64,000 bases of DNA. It comes from Streptomyces sp. RKAG290. Its GTDB lineage: Bacteria > Actinomycetota > Actinomycetes > Streptomycetales > Streptomycetaceae. Shown piece by piece: positions 47,371 through 57,182 of the stretch. Within the stretch, counting starts at the first letter, position 1. Each line of letters opens with the position of its first letter. The notes beneath the pieces are model-generated. The model saw only the letters and a program-made list of their open reading frames with translations, made no database searches and had not been told where the DNA came from. The stretch is taken from assembly GCF_023701695.1 (NCBI RefSeq), contig NZ_JAJOZC010000001.1, positions 3,409,894 to 3,473,893 of the forward strand, written 5' to 3'. The position numbers were made by a program, and so were the translations under genes.

Positions 47371-47416
47371 ACCTCCTTTGGACTCAGCGGCCACGGTCGT
47401 TCCGTGGCAGGAGGGT
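47371..47416 (-). promoter_or_regulatory. Probable S6:S18-binding leader structure of rpsF
   Basis: In the rpsF messenger an outer stem pairs CCTCCT with AGGAGG, the ribosome site itself (plus coordinates 47371-47377 and 47409-47416). Inside it, GCCACGG pairs with CCGTGGC around AACGA (47390-47408), followed by an unpaired CCG. Hairpins with a bulged CCG in the rpsF leader are known binding sites for the S6:S18 complex, which represses its own operon. Confidence 0.7.
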
Positions 47417-47640
47417 CGTGATGCGTAAGCAACAGTGTCTCCGAGTAAAACAGCCGCCACTGACAACGCCCTCCTTCGAGAAGGGGCTGACTGTGCTGGC
47501 CTGGGCAGACACCGGTGCAGACCGTACAGCGTACCTGCAGAAAGGCTTCCGGTTGAAATCCGGTGGTCAGGAGACGCAATCTGTACACATCGGGTGTGAG
47601 CGGCGCCACGATGCGCCGCCTTTCGGCCAGGAGGTACTCC

Positions 47641-47955
47641 ATGGCACACGCAGTGCGACCCCGCTCTTCCGTTTCGCTCTTCGCCACGGACGGCAAGTCC
47701 CATCCGCTCCAGGACACCCTGGTGGCGGTAACGCTGGCGATGGGCGTCCTCGCCTTCGTCACGGCGATGTTCCACAGCCTGCATCTGATCAGCTCGTGGG
47801 CCGGACTGATCGGGTTCCTCACAGGCGCTTACGGGCAGTACGTGTCCGTGACCACACGGGAGAGGTTCCCGCTGATCCTCGGTATGGGCGCCTCTGCCAT
47901 CGGTTTCTACCTCGGCATGGCCCACGGCGGCCTCTTCGGCGGCGTGGTGGGCTGA
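47641..47955 (+). CDS. Small membrane protein
   Basis: The 104-residue protein starts at ATG 47641 after GGAGGT. It has three hydrophobic segments ([35 protein letters not shown] and [18 protein letters not shown]). No family is recognised; similar Streptomyces proteins sit between rpsF and femX. Its promoter probably lies in the 279-bp gap it shares with rpsF. Confidence 0.8.
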   Translation: MAHAVRPRSSVSLFATDGKSHPLQDTLVAVTLAMGVLAFVTAMFHSLHLISSWAGLIGFLTGAYGQYVSVTTRERFPLILGMGASAIGFYLGMAHGGLFGGVVG

Positions 47956-48149
47956 GCACGGCAGGACCACAGCAGCCTCGGCACATGCCGGGGCGGCACC
48001 GCACCCGTAAGGGGCCGCCCCCGGGCCGAGGTACCGGAAACGTCCAGGTACGACGGGGCCAGACCGCGCGCTTCCCGGTCACAGTAGGCTTCGGCGCGAG
48101 AGCCGGAGCCCCTGACCGATGGGGACACACCTGCCGAGGAGCGCCCCGC

Positions 48150-49268
48150 ATGAGCCTGACCCTGAGGACCATCAGCCGCGAGCAGCATCTGGCGTACATC
48201 CAGAGTCTGCCCGCGGCCAGTCACATGCAGGTGCCGGCATGGGCGGATGTGAAGGCCGAGTGGCGCTCGGAGAGCCTGGGCTGGTTCGACAAGAACGGTG
48301 AGCTCGTCGGCGCCGGCCTGGTCCTCTACCGCCAGCTGCCCAAGATCAAGCGATACCTCGCCTATCTGCCCGAGGGCCCGGTCATCAACTGGTACGCCCC
48401 GAACCTGGCCGACTGGCTGCAGCCGATGCTGACGCACCTCAAGCAGCAGGGTGCCTTCTCCGTGAAGATGGGCCCGCCGGTCGTCATCCGCCGCTGGGAC
48501 GCCGCCGCCATCAAGGCCGGCATCCAGGACCCGGACGTGAAGCGCCTGCGCGACGTCGAGGCCACCCACATCGAGCCGCGTGCCTTCGAAGTCGCGGACC
48601 GGCTGCGGAAGATGGGCTGGCAGCAGGGCGAGGACGGCGGTGCCGGGTTCGGTGACGTGCAGCCTCGCTACATCTTCCAGGTGCCGCTGGCGAACCGTTC
48701 GCTCGAAGACGTCCACAAGGGCTTCAACCAGCTCTGGCGACGCAACATCAAGAAGGCCGAGAAGGCCGGCGTCGAGGTCGTCCAGGGCAGCTACGCCGAG
48801 CTCGCCGAGTGGCAGCGGCTCTACGAGATCACGGCGGAGCGTGACCACTTCCGCCCTCGCCCGCTCGGCTACTTCCAGCGCATGTGGACGGCCCTCAACA
48901 ACGAGGACCCCAACCGGATGCGGCTCTACTTCGCCCGTCACGAGGGTGAGAACGTCGCGGCCGCGACCATGCTGATCGTCGGCGGACACGTCTGGTACTC
49001 CTACGGCGCCTCCGCCAACCACAAGCGCGAGGTCCGGCCCTCGAACGCGATGCAGTGGCGGATGCTCCGCGACGCGTACGCCATGGGCGCGACCGTCTAC
49101 GACCTGCGTGGCATCTCGGACTCGCTGGACGAGACCGACCACCTCTTCGGCCTGATCCAGTTCAAGGTGGGTACCGGAGGCCAGGCGGCGGAGTACCTCG
49201 GCGAGTGGGACTTCCCGCTCAACAAGCTGCTGCACAAGGCGCTCGACATGTATATGTCCCGCCGCTGA
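48150..49268 (+). CDS. femX: FemX-like lipid II:glycine glycyltransferase
   Basis: The 372-residue protein is a FemABX peptidyltransferase with two GNAT-like folds ('LPAASHMQVPAWADVKAEWR' near the start and NQLWRRNIKKAEKAGVEVV in the middle). It adds the glycine to the LL-diaminopimelate of lipid II that later forms the interpeptide bridge; Streptomyces peptidoglycan has a single glycine bridge, and this gene is its FemX. It is immediately followed by an alanine-racemase-like gene, 107 bp away. Confidence 0.92.
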   Translation: MSLTLRTISREQHLAYIQSLPAASHMQVPAWADVKAEWRSESLGWFDKNGELVGAGLVLYRQLPKIKRYLAYLPEGPVINWYAPNLADWLQPMLTHLKQQGAFSVKMGPPVVIRRWDAAAIKAGIQDPDVKRLRDVEATHIEPRAFEVADRLRKMGWQQGEDGGAGFGDVQPRYIFQVPLANRSLEDVHKGFNQLWRRNIKKAEKAGVEVVQGSYAELAEWQRLYEITAERDHFRPRPLGYFQRMWTALNNEDPNRMRLYFARHEGENVAAATMLIVGGHVWYSYGASANHKREVRPSNAMQWRMLRDAYAMGATVYDLRGISDSLDETDHLFGLIQFKVGTGGQAAEYLGEWDFPLNKLLHKALDMYMSRR

Positions 49269-49375
49269 TCCGTGGCGCAAGGCTGACGAAACCGGCTTCA
49301 TTCGTTTCAATGGGCTCTTCAAGAAGCTCTTCACACCCCTGACACCGCAGCCACCAGAAAGGTTCCGGACCGGCC

Positions 49376-50407
49376 ATGGCGCTCTCCCTGTACGTCGACA
49401 CCGCGCGCTGGCGGGCGCACCAGAAATCCGTTCTCGACCAGTTCCCCGGACTCGTTCCGGTCTGCAAGGGCAACGGGTACGGCTTCGGCCACGAACGGCT
49501 GGCCGACGAGGCGATCCGCTTCGGCTCCGACACACTCGCGGTCGGCACCACCTACGAAGCAGCCCGGATCAAGGACTGGTTCAGCGGCGACCTGCTGGTG
49601 CTCACGCCGTTCCGGCGGGGCGAGGAGCCGGTGCCGCTGCCCGACCGGGTCGTCCGTTCCGTGTCGTCCGTGGACGGGGTGCACGCCCTGGTGGGCGCCC
49701 GGGTCGTCATCGAGTGCATGAGCTCGATGAAGCGTCACGGGGTCAAGGAGGAGGAGCTCGGGCAGCTGCACGCCGCCATCGAGGACGTGCGCCTCGAAGG
49801 GTTCGCCCTGCACCTGCCGCTGGACCGGACGGACGGCTCCGACGCGGTCGAGGAGGTCATCGCCTGGATGGACCGACTCCGCGCCGCCCGGCTGCCGCTG
49901 CACACGATGTTCGTCAGCCACCTCCGCGCCGAGGAACTGGCCCGGCTTCAGCAGCAGTTCCCGCAGACCCGTTTCCGGGCCCGCATCGGGACACGCCTCT
50001 GGCTCGGCGACCACGAGGCCACGGAGTACCGGGGTGCGGTGCTCGACGTCACGCGCGTCGTCAAGGGCGACCGGTTCGGCTACCGCCAGCAGAAGGCCGC
50101 CTCCGACGGCTGGCTGGTGGTCGTCGCGGGCGGTACGTCGCACGGCGTGGGCCTGGAGGCCCCGAAGGCACTGCACGGCGTGATGCCGCGCGCCAAGGGG
50201 GTCGCCCGTGCGGGCCTGGCCACCGTCAACCGCAACCTGTCGCCGTTCGTCTGGGCCGGCAAGCAGCGCTGGTTCGCCGAGCCGCCGCACATGCAGGTGT
50301 CGATCCTGTTCGTGCCCTCGGACGCCGAGGAGCCGAGGGTGGGCGACGAGCTGGTGGCCCACCTGCGCCACACGACCACCCAGTTCGACCGCCTCGTCGA
50401 CCGCTGA
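49376..50407 (+). CDS. Alanine-racemase-like PLP protein
   Basis: The 343-residue protein has the N-terminal PLP barrel with the lysine motif VCKGNGYGFG in place of VKANAYGHG. A tyrosine aligned with the racemase catalytic base is kept in KGDRFGYRQQ. But the usual GYADG loop reads GGTSHGVG and the C-terminal MDQ motif is missing, and the length is short. It may be a racemase with altered specificity, or a binding or regulatory relative. It is the partner of femX, so a cell-wall role is likely. Confidence 0.8.
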   Translation: MALSLYVDTARWRAHQKSVLDQFPGLVPVCKGNGYGFGHERLADEAIRFGSDTLAVGTTYEAARIKDWFSGDLLVLTPFRRGEEPVPLPDRVVRSVSSVDGVHALVGARVVIECMSSMKRHGVKEEELGQLHAAIEDVRLEGFALHLPLDRTDGSDAVEEVIAWMDRLRAARLPLHTMFVSHLRAEELARLQQQFPQTRFRARIGTRLWLGDHEATEYRGAVLDVTRVVKGDRFGYRQQKAASDGWLVVVAGGTSHGVGLEAPKALHGVMPRAKGVARAGLATVNRNLSPFVWAGKQRWFAEPPHMQVSILFVPSDAEEPRVGDELVAHLRHTTTQFDRLVDR

Positions 50408-50464
50408 GCCGCCCCGGCCGCCGGGCATCCGGCGGCCGCCGAGGCGCCCCTGCCGTCGCGGGAC

Positions 50465-51960
50465 TCAGTCGGCGGCCGGTGCGCCCCGCGTGCCCCACTC
50501 CACGCGCGGTCCGGCGACCATGAGCGCGGCATGGCGCGGCGGATGCGCCGCCGCGTACCCCAGTACGAAGACGTCGTCCGCCCCGTCGAGCACCCCGCCC
50601 GAGGGATCGTCCGATCCGTCGCGCCGCACACCGTCGCGCTCCGGCATCAGGATGTCCCGTACGACAATGGCGCAGAGGTACAGCGTGCCCAGCAGGTGCA
50701 GGGCGATCGCCAGCTGGTAGCCCTCCGTCGGCAGCCCCTGGTGCTTGTCGCCGCTCGTCGTGTACGCGAGGTACAGCCAGATCCCCAGGAAGTACATGAC
50801 CTCGCACGCCTGCCAGATCAGGAAGTCCCGCCAGCGGGGCCTGGCGAGCGCGGCAAGGGGATCAGCCAGAGCACGTACTGCGGTGAATAGACCTTGTTGA
50901 CGAGGATGAACACCGCGACGACGAGGAACGCGAGCTGCGCGAACCGGGGCCTGCGCGGCGCCGTCAGCGTCAGTCCGCCGATGGCGGCACACAGCGCGAC
51001 CGTCGCCAGCGTCGACACGGTGTTGACCGTGCTGACCTCGATGGACGCGCCGGTGCGCTGGGTGATGATCAGCCAGAAGGACCCGAAGTCGATCGAGCGC
51101 TCCTCGCTGAAGGTGTAGAACTTCTTCCACCCCGCGGGCGCGAACACCATCACCGGCAGGTTGACCACCAGCCAGGATCCCGCCGCGCCGAGCGTCGCCA
51201 CCCAGAACTCCCGCCACTTGCCCGCACGCCAGCACAGCACGAAGGCCGGGCCCAGCAGGAGCACGGGATACAGCTTGGCGGCCGTGGCCAGCCCGATCAG
51301 GATGCCGAACGCCAGCGTCCGGCTCCTGGACCACATGAGCATCGCCGCGGCCGTGAGGGCGACGGCCAGCAGGTCCCAGTTGATCGTGGCGGTGAGGGCG
51401 AAGGCGGGCGCGAGCGCCACCAGGAGGCCGTCCCAGGGACGTCGCCGGTGCGTGCGGGCGACACACACGGCGATGATCGCGGTGCAGATCATCAGCATGC
51501 CCGCGTTGACCAGCCAGTAGGCCTGCTCCTGGTGCTGGATCGAGCCGCCCGGGGTCAGCCAGGACGCGATCTGCATGAACACACCCGTCAGGACGGGGTA
51601 CTCCAGGTACTGCATGTCGCCGGGCAGCCGGTCGAAGTACGGCAACAGGCCCTCCGAGAAGCCGCGCCCCGAGTACAGGTGCGGGATGTCGGAGTAGCAG
51701 GCGTGTGTGTACTGGGACCCGGCGCCCTTGAACCACGCCCAGTTGTAGCAGGGCAGCTTCTGCACCATGCCGAGCGCGAACATCCCGAGCGCCACCAGCG
51801 CAACGGCGCCCACGGGCGTGAGCGCGGTGCTGCCGAGACGCGACCAGCGCCCCGACTGCCCACCGATCAGCTCGCTGCCGGCCGCGGCGACCTCGTCCTG
51901 GCGCGTGGGCCGTACGACGGACTGTTCCTGATGCACGCTCGTGTCCTCTGCACTTGGCAT
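50465..51960 (-). pseudogene. GT87-family membrane glycosyltransferase, frame broken by one missing base
   Basis: From ATG 51960 the protein has about ten membrane helices and the GT87 pattern 'GFSEGLLPYFDRLPGDMQYL' in the long extracellular loop, with a donor-binding DE-like motif. The frame changes after QYVLWLIPL at the G run 50857-50860; adding one base gives LAALARPRWRDFLIW and the stop at 50465, a full length of about 498 residues. GT87 enzymes use polyprenyl-phosphate sugars to modify envelope polymers. The single missing base has the same signature as four other breaks in this window, so the gene may be intact in the organism. Confidence 0.85.
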
Positions 51961-51993
51961 GCCGCACATCCTGCCGTACGGGGCTGTGGAAAC

Positions 51994-52033
51994 GACGAGG
52001 GCCGCCGCACCCTGTGGTGCGGCGGCCCTCGTC
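51994..52033 (-). terminator. Terminator after the penicillin-binding protein gene
   Basis: A perfect 17-bp stem, GACGAGGGCCGCCGCAC with GTGCGGCGGCCCTCGTC, lies 61 bp past the stop at 52094 and just before the next start on the same strand, so it separates the two genes. Confidence 0.85.
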
Positions 52034-52093
52034 ACTGCCCTCGGATCACCTCGCACCGGCCTACCGGCCGGGTGAGGGTGCTGCTGCCGGGCG

Positions 52094-54817
52094 CTACCCG
52101 GCAGGGCCACCGAAGATGTTGCCGTTCCCACCGCCTCCGTCACCGGGGGGCGGACTGGAGCCGGTCCCGCCGTTACCCCCTGTAGCGCCGTTGGAGGTGC
52201 CTGGCGTACCGCCCGTGTCCCCGCCGGTCGTGCCCGGGTCGGTGCCGCCGTTGTCCGTGCCGTCGGACGTGCCGCCGGTGTTGTTCTGGCAGTCCCAGTC
52301 CCACGTGCCGCAGCTCTCGGACGGATCGGGTGTCGGAGCCGAATCACTCGGTGTGGGCGTGGGGGACGGCGTATCGGACGGGGTCGGGGAAGGCGTCACG
52401 CTCGGCTTCGGCCGGGGGCTGCTCGCGCCGCCGCCGTAGACCTTGTCGCCGATCGGCTCCGGCGTCGGGAACGACACTGCCTTGTCGTCCTTCACCGCTT
52501 CGGCCATGTAGTCGTGCCAGATCCGAGCCGGGAAGGAGGCGCCGTGGATCTTCTCCTCACCGCCGGTCCCGTACATCTTCTCGAACTTGCGGTTCTTGTG
52601 CTTCTCGTTGTCGTCCAGCCGGTACATGCTGATCGCCGTCGACAGCTGCGGCGTGTAGCCGACGAACCAGGCCGAGAGGTTGTCGTCCGTGGTACCCGTC
52701 TTGCCCGCCACGTCGCGGCCCGGGAGCTGGGCGGGCGTGCCCGTTCCGTGCTCGACGACGTTCTTGAGCACGTCGGTCACGTTGTCGGCCACGGCGCTGT
52801 CGAAGGCTGTCTTGGTGACCGTCTTGTGCCGGTAGTACGTCTCACCCTTGTACTTCACCTCGCTGACCGAGAACGGCTCGCGCTGCTTGCCGCTGGCAGC
52901 GAACGTGGAGTACGCGCCGGCCATCCGGATCACGCTCGGCGAGGACGTGCCGATGGAGAACGACGGCACGTTCGAGTTCGCCATGTTGGCGTCGTCCTTC
53001 AGGCCGGCCGCGATGGCCGCTTCCTTCACCTTGTCGGTGCCCACGTCCATCCCCAACTGCACGTACGGGGAGTTGGCCGACACCTCCATCGCCTTGCGGA
53101 GGGTGATGTTGCCCTCGGAGTGGTTGCCGTCATTGGTCTGCAGCCACTCCTCACCCTTCTCGTTCATCCAGATGTCACCGTTGTACTTCTTGATCCGCAG
53201 CTTGTTGTTGCCGTTGTAGATGCTCAGCGGCGAGACCTTCGTACGCTCCGAGTCATCCTGATCCGCATCGAGCGCGGGGTTGCGCTTTCCGTGCTCCATC
53301 GCGGCAGCCAGCACGAACGGCTTGAAGGTCGAGCCGACCGCGGCACCCGTCGGGTCGGCGTTGTTCGTGTAGTGCTTGGTCGCGTCCACGCCACCGTAGA
53401 TCGCCTTGATCGCACCGGTCGCCGGATCGACCGACCCGCCACCGAACTGGACGTGGGTGTCCTTGGTGGGCCGCTTCTTGGGGTCGATCCTCTCGTCGTA
53501 GACCTTCTTGACCGCGTCGTTGAGCTGGTTGACCTTCTTCTCGTCGAAGGTCGTGTGGATCTCGTAGCCGCCCCGGCCGAGCATCTCGGCGGTGATGTCG
53601 GTGTTGGCGAGGACGTTCTTCCTCGCGAGTTCGACCAGGTAACCGGTCTGCCCGCCCAGCTGCGCGTCCTTCTTCGGCAACTTGGGCATGGGGAATTTGT
53701 TCCGGTACGTGTCGCGCTTGGCCTGCGTCATCCGGCCGTCCTTCACCTCTTCGTCGAGGATCCAGCTCCAGCGCTTCTTCGCCCGCGCCGTGTTCATCTT
53801 CGCCGTGGCCTGCACCGAGTCGACCTCGGGGGCACCCGCCGGGTCGTAGTAACTGGCGCCCTTGAGGAGCGTCGCCAGGAAGGCGCACTCGCTCGGGTCC
53901 AGGTCCTTGGCGTCCTTGCCGTAGTACGTGCGGGCCGCAGCCTGGAGACCCGAGGCGCCCCGTCCGTAGTAGGAGACGTTGAGGTACCCGGCCATGACCG
54001 TCTTCTTGCTCTCCTGCTTGCCGACCTTCAGCGTGATGAAGAGCTCCTCGAACTTACGGCTCAGGGTCTGTTCCTGGGAGAGCCGCGAGTTCTTCACGTA
54101 CTGCTGGGTGATGGTCGAGCCACCCTGGGTCTCGCCGCCCTTGGCCATGTTGTACACGGCCCGGGCGATACCCATCGGGTCGATGCCCTTGTCGTGCTCG
54201 AAGGACTTGTTCTCCGCCGAGATGACCGCGTTGCGCATCGCCTCGGGAATCTGCTCGTAGCCGATCTCCTGCCGGTTGACGGCACCGCCGGTGGAGACCA
54301 TCGGCTTGTTGTTCGCCCAGAAGTAGACGTTGTTCTGCGCCTTCGCGGCTTCGTTCACCTCAGGCTTGGCGACCATCGCGTAGGCGAGGCCGGCCAGGCC
54401 CATCAGAAGGCCGAGGAAGCCGAGGCACAGGCTGGAGACGAGCTTCCAGGACGGCACCCAGCGACGCGCGCCGTACTTACCCGCGCGCGGGTAGTCGATG
54501 AAGCGCTTCTTGGCCGGGCGCTGGTTTCCGCGCCCGCGGCCCCGGCCGGGGCCCTCCGGGCCGCCGTCCCCGCCGCCCCGGCCTCGGCCGCCCCCGTCGG
54601 AGCCGCCACGGCCGCCACCACCGCCGCGCTGGGCGGCGCGTCTGGCAGCGGCGCGCCCGCCGTACGGGGCTTCCTCGGCGTAGGAATCGGAAGGTGACTC
54701 TGAAGTTACTCCGCGTGACGGCTCTGCCCGGCGTCCTGAGGACTGCTGGCCGGCTCGTCTGGCCGCGGCGCGCCCGCCACCTTGCGGCTGCGGCGTTTTG
54801 CGACGGTGCTCGCTCAT
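52094..54817 (-). CDS. Class A penicillin-binding protein (transglycosylase/transpeptidase)
   Basis: The 907-residue protein starts with a long basic, repetitive cytoplasmic tail (RAAARRA, GGGGGRGG), one membrane helix near residue 145, a GT51 transglycosylase domain (SAENKSFEHDKGIDPMG with its catalytic glutamate, and GGSTITQQYVKN), then a transpeptidase domain with nucleophile STFKPF, SANSPY and KTGTTDD, and ends in a proline/serine/glycine-rich tail of 120 residues. It polymerises and crosslinks peptidoglycan. The N-terminal tail is unusually long. It is divergent from padR. Confidence 0.95.
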   Translation of the reverse strand: MSEHRRKTPQPQGGGRAAARRAGQQSSGRRAEPSRGVTSESPSDSYAEEAPYGGRAAARRAAQRGGGGGRGGSDGGGRGRGGGDGGPEGPGRGRGRGNQRPAKKRFIDYPRAGKYGARRWVPSWKLVSSLCLGFLGLLMGLAGLAYAMVAKPEVNEAAKAQNNVYFWANNKPMVSTGGAVNRQEIGYEQIPEAMRNAVISAENKSFEHDKGIDPMGIARAVYNMAKGGETQGGSTITQQYVKNSRLSQEQTLSRKFEELFITLKVGKQESKKTVMAGYLNVSYYGRGASGLQAAARTYYGKDAKDLDPSECAFLATLLKGASYYDPAGAPEVDSVQATAKMNTARAKKRWSWILDEEVKDGRMTQAKRDTYRNKFPMPKLPKKDAQLGGQTGYLVELARKNVLANTDITAEMLGRGGYEIHTTFDEKKVNQLNDAVKKVYDERIDPKKRPTKDTHVQFGGGSVDPATGAIKAIYGGVDATKHYTNNADPTGAAVGSTFKPFVLAAAMEHGKRNPALDADQDDSERTKVSPLSIYNGNNKLRIKKYNGDIWMNEKGEEWLQTNDGNHSEGNITLRKAMEVSANSPYVQLGMDVGTDKVKEAAIAAGLKDDANMANSNVPSFSIGTSSPSVIRMAGAYSTFAASGKQREPFSVSEVKYKGETYYRHKTVTKTAFDSAVADNVTDVLKNVVEHGTGTPAQLPGRDVAGKTGTTDDNLSAWFVGYTPQLSTAISMYRLDDNEKHKNRKFEKMYGTGGEEKIHGASFPARIWHDYMAEAVKDDKAVSFPTPEPIGDKVYGGGASSPRPKPSVTPSPTPSDTPSPTPTPSDSAPTPDPSESCGTWDWDCQNNTGGTSDGTDNGGTDPGTTGGDTGGTPGTSNGATGGNGGTGSSPPPGDGGGGNGNIFGGPAG

Positions 54818-55206
54818 CGAACGACTACTCCTCGGGCAGGCAAGAACGCCTGGAAGCGGCAGTTGAGATCCGGTCCCCCCGAATTACGGACCAGCCCTGC
54901 GAGAGGCTCATCCGCAGCGCATCCGATCAGTCCGCGAAGACTGACGCGGCCGGGCGTCACACGGTTACCGGTGGTCTGCATGCCGCACAGACTACGCACG
55001 GTCAAAACCCTCCTAGGACCGAACTTCACCCCAAATTACGCAAGTCGGTTCCTACGAATTAGTGATGTGACGCCGTTCACTCAGGCTGCCCTTGTCCCAG
55101 CGCACAGTCCGATCTATCGTGCTGATGTATCGACTCGATACATCAGCTCGGTACATCAGCTCGGCACAGGGTCATGCGAGAGCACGCGGAGAAGGAGGAG
55201 GCGAGG
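54818..55206. other. Divergent promoter region between the PBP and padR genes
   Basis: This 389-bp gap should hold both promoters. The padR side carries the palindromic operator described below. On the PBP side, GGAAC (minus strand, 55048-55052) followed about 18 bp later by GTG resembles the -35 element of a sigma-E-type ECF promoter, though the -10 is not convincing. No gene is visible. Confidence 0.5.
55121..55160. promoter_or_regulatory. PadR operator with an extra half-site
   Basis: GCTGATGTATCGA and TCGATACATCAGC are perfect 13-bp inverted arms around one base (55121-55147). A copy of one half, GTACATCAGC, follows at 55151-55160. The site lies 45-85 bp before the padR start. The ATGT...ACAT core is the kind of sequence PadR proteins bind. 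Confidence 0.85.
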
Positions 55207-55914
55207 TTGAGCAGACGCTCCGGCATCCTCGAGTTCGCTGTCCTCGGACTGCTCCGCGAGTCCCCGATGCACGGCTATGAGCTGCGCAAACGCCTCAACA
55301 CATCGTTGGGGATCTTCCGTGCCTTCAGTTACGGAACCCTCTACCCCTGCCTCAAGACGCTGGTCACCAACGGCTGGTTGATCGAGGAACCGGGAACCGC
55401 TCCGCCAGATCTTCCGCCCGGCTCCGGCCGCGGCGCGGTCGCGCCTGCCTCTTCTCTGTCAGGACGCCGCGCCAAGATCGTCTATCGATTGACGGCGGAA
55501 GGTAAGGAGCACTTCGAGGAGCTGCTCTCGCACACCGGCCCCGACTCCTGGGAGGACGAGCACTTCGCTGCTCGTTTCGCCTTCTTCGGACAGACGGAGC
55601 ACGAGGTGCGGATGCGGGTGCTGGAAGGACGTCGCAGCCGGCTCGAGGAACGCCTCGAGAAGATGAGCGCCTCTCTGGCCCGCACCCGCGAGCGCCTCGA
55701 CGACTACACACTTGAGCTGCAGCGACACGGCATGGAGTCCGTGGAGCGCGAAGTGCGCTGGCTGAACGAGCTCATCGAGAGCGAGCGGTCGGGACGGGAT
55801 CAGCAACGATCCTCGCCCGAGGGCTCAGCTCAGCAGGACACCGCAGGAGAGCCGGACGGCCTGCCCCGGCGGGGTAACAACCCGCCGGATCCGTCCGGCG
55901 ACACCGCCAAGTGA
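55207..55914 (+). CDS. PadR-family transcriptional regulator
   Basis: The 235-residue protein starts at TTG 55207 ([16 protein letters not shown]) after AAGGAGGAGG; ATG 55174 would add 11 residues. Residues 1-90 are the PadR winged helix, followed by a linker and a long coiled-coil helix pair that dimerises. The C-terminal 40 residues are low complexity. It probably controls itself through the palindrome upstream, and perhaps the divergent penicillin-binding protein gene. Confidence 0.9.
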   Translation: MSRRSGILEFAVLGLLRESPMHGYELRKRLNTSLGIFRAFSYGTLYPCLKTLVTNGWLIEEPGTAPPDLPPGSGRGAVAPASSLSGRRAKIVYRLTAEGKEHFEELLSHTGPDSWEDEHFAARFAFFGQTEHEVRMRVLEGRRSRLEERLEKMSASLARTRERLDDYTLELQRHGMESVEREVRWLNELIESERSGRDQQRSSPEGSAQQDTAGEPDGLPRRGNNPPDPSGDTAK

Positions 55915-55975
55915 GATCTCCGCAGATCCGCGGGACCTCATCAGGAACATCCATTACTCACAGGGAGCAACCGGA

Positions 55976-57058
55976 ATGGGTTCGGTTCGCGTAGCCATCG
56001 TCGGCGTGGGCAACTGCGCCGCCTCGCTGGTCCAGGGCGTCGAGTTCTACAAGGACGCCGATCCGGCCGGCAAGGTGCCCGGTCTGATGCACGTCCAGTT
56101 CGGCGATTACCACGTGCGGGACGTCGAGTTCGTCGCCGCCTTCGACGTCGACGCGAAGAAGGTCGGCCTCGACCTCTCGGACGCCATCGGCGCCAGCGAG
56201 AACAACACCATCAAGCTCTGCGACGTGCCGAACGCCGGCGTGACCGTCCAGCGCGGCCACACCCACGACGGCCTGGGCAAGTACTACCGCGAGACCATCG
56301 AGGAGTCGACCGAGGCCCCGGTCGACATCGTCGAGATCCTCAAGGACCGCAAGGTCGACGTCCTCGTCTGCTACCTGCCCGTCGGCTCCGAGGTCGCTGC
56401 GAAGTTCTACGCGCAGTGCGCCATCGACGCCAAGGTCGCGTTCGTCAACGCTCTCCCGGTCTTCATCGCCGGCACCAAGGAGTGGGCGGACAAGTTCACC
56501 GAGGCCGGTGTCCCGATCGTCGGTGACGACATCAAGTCGCAGGTCGGCGCCACCATCACGCATCGCGTGATGGCGAAGCTGTTCGAGGACCGGGGCGTCG
56601 TCCTGGACCGCACGATGCAGCTGAACGTCGGCGGCAACATGGACTTCAAGAACATGCTCGAGCGTGAGCGCCTGGAGTCCAAGAAGATCTCCAAGACGCA
56701 GGCTGTCACCTCCCAGATCCGTGACCGCGAGCTCGGTGCGGACAACGTCCACATCGGCCCGTCGGACTACGTGGCCTGGCTGGACGACCGCAAGTGGGCG
56801 TACGTGCGCCTCGAGGGCCGCGCCTTCGGTGACGTTCCGCTGAACCTGGAGTACAAGCTCGAGGTCTGGGACTCCCCGAACTCGGCCGGTGTCATCATCG
56901 ACGCCGTCCGCGCAGCGAAGATCGCCAAGGACCGCGGCATCGGCGGCCCGATCCTCTCCGCGTCCTCGTACTTCATGAAGTCCCCGCCGGTCCAGTACTT
57001 CGACGACGAGGCGCGCGACAACGTCGAGAAGTTCATCAAGGGTGAGGTCTCCAACTGA
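55976..57058 (+). CDS. ino1: Inositol-3-phosphate synthase
   Basis: The 360-residue protein ([20 protein letters not shown]) is the NAD-dependent enzyme that turns glucose-6-phosphate into inositol-3-phosphate, the first step to mycothiol and phosphatidylinositol in actinobacteria. Landmarks are [21 protein letters not shown] and [12 protein letters not shown]. It starts 61 bp after padR, which may regulate it. A strong terminator follows. Confidence 0.96.
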   Translation: MGSVRVAIVGVGNCAASLVQGVEFYKDADPAGKVPGLMHVQFGDYHVRDVEFVAAFDVDAKKVGLDLSDAIGASENNTIKLCDVPNAGVTVQRGHTHDGLGKYYRETIEESTEAPVDIVEILKDRKVDVLVCYLPVGSEVAAKFYAQCAIDAKVAFVNALPVFIAGTKEWADKFTEAGVPIVGDDIKSQVGATITHRVMAKLFEDRGVVLDRTMQLNVGGNMDFKNMLERERLESKKISKTQAVTSQIRDRELGADNVHIGPSDYVAWLDDRKWAYVRLEGRAFGDVPLNLEYKLEVWDSPNSAGVIIDAVRAAKIAKDRGIGGPILSASSYFMKSPPVQYFDDEARDNVEKFIKGEVSN

Positions 57059-57123
57059 CGCCACCTGACAAGGTGCGTCGGCGCGGCACAGCGGGGAGCG
57101 GTAACGCTCCTTGACTGCCGCAC

Positions 57124-57164
57124 CGTTGAGGGTCCCCGGGCAATCCGCCCGGGGACCCTCAACG
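57124..57164 (+). terminator. Terminator after ino1
   Basis: An 18-bp perfect stem around a five-base loop, starting 66 bp past the ino1 stop. It ends 18 bp before the next gene, so that gene needs its own promoter inside or after the hairpin region. Confidence 0.9.
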
Positions 57165-57182
57165 TATGTGACCCTTGCTCCC

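Noticed and set aside
52514..54697. A long plus-strand open frame opposite the penicillin-binding protein
   Set aside because: The minus-strand gene carries all transglycosylase and transpeptidase motifs; the plus frame is its complement.
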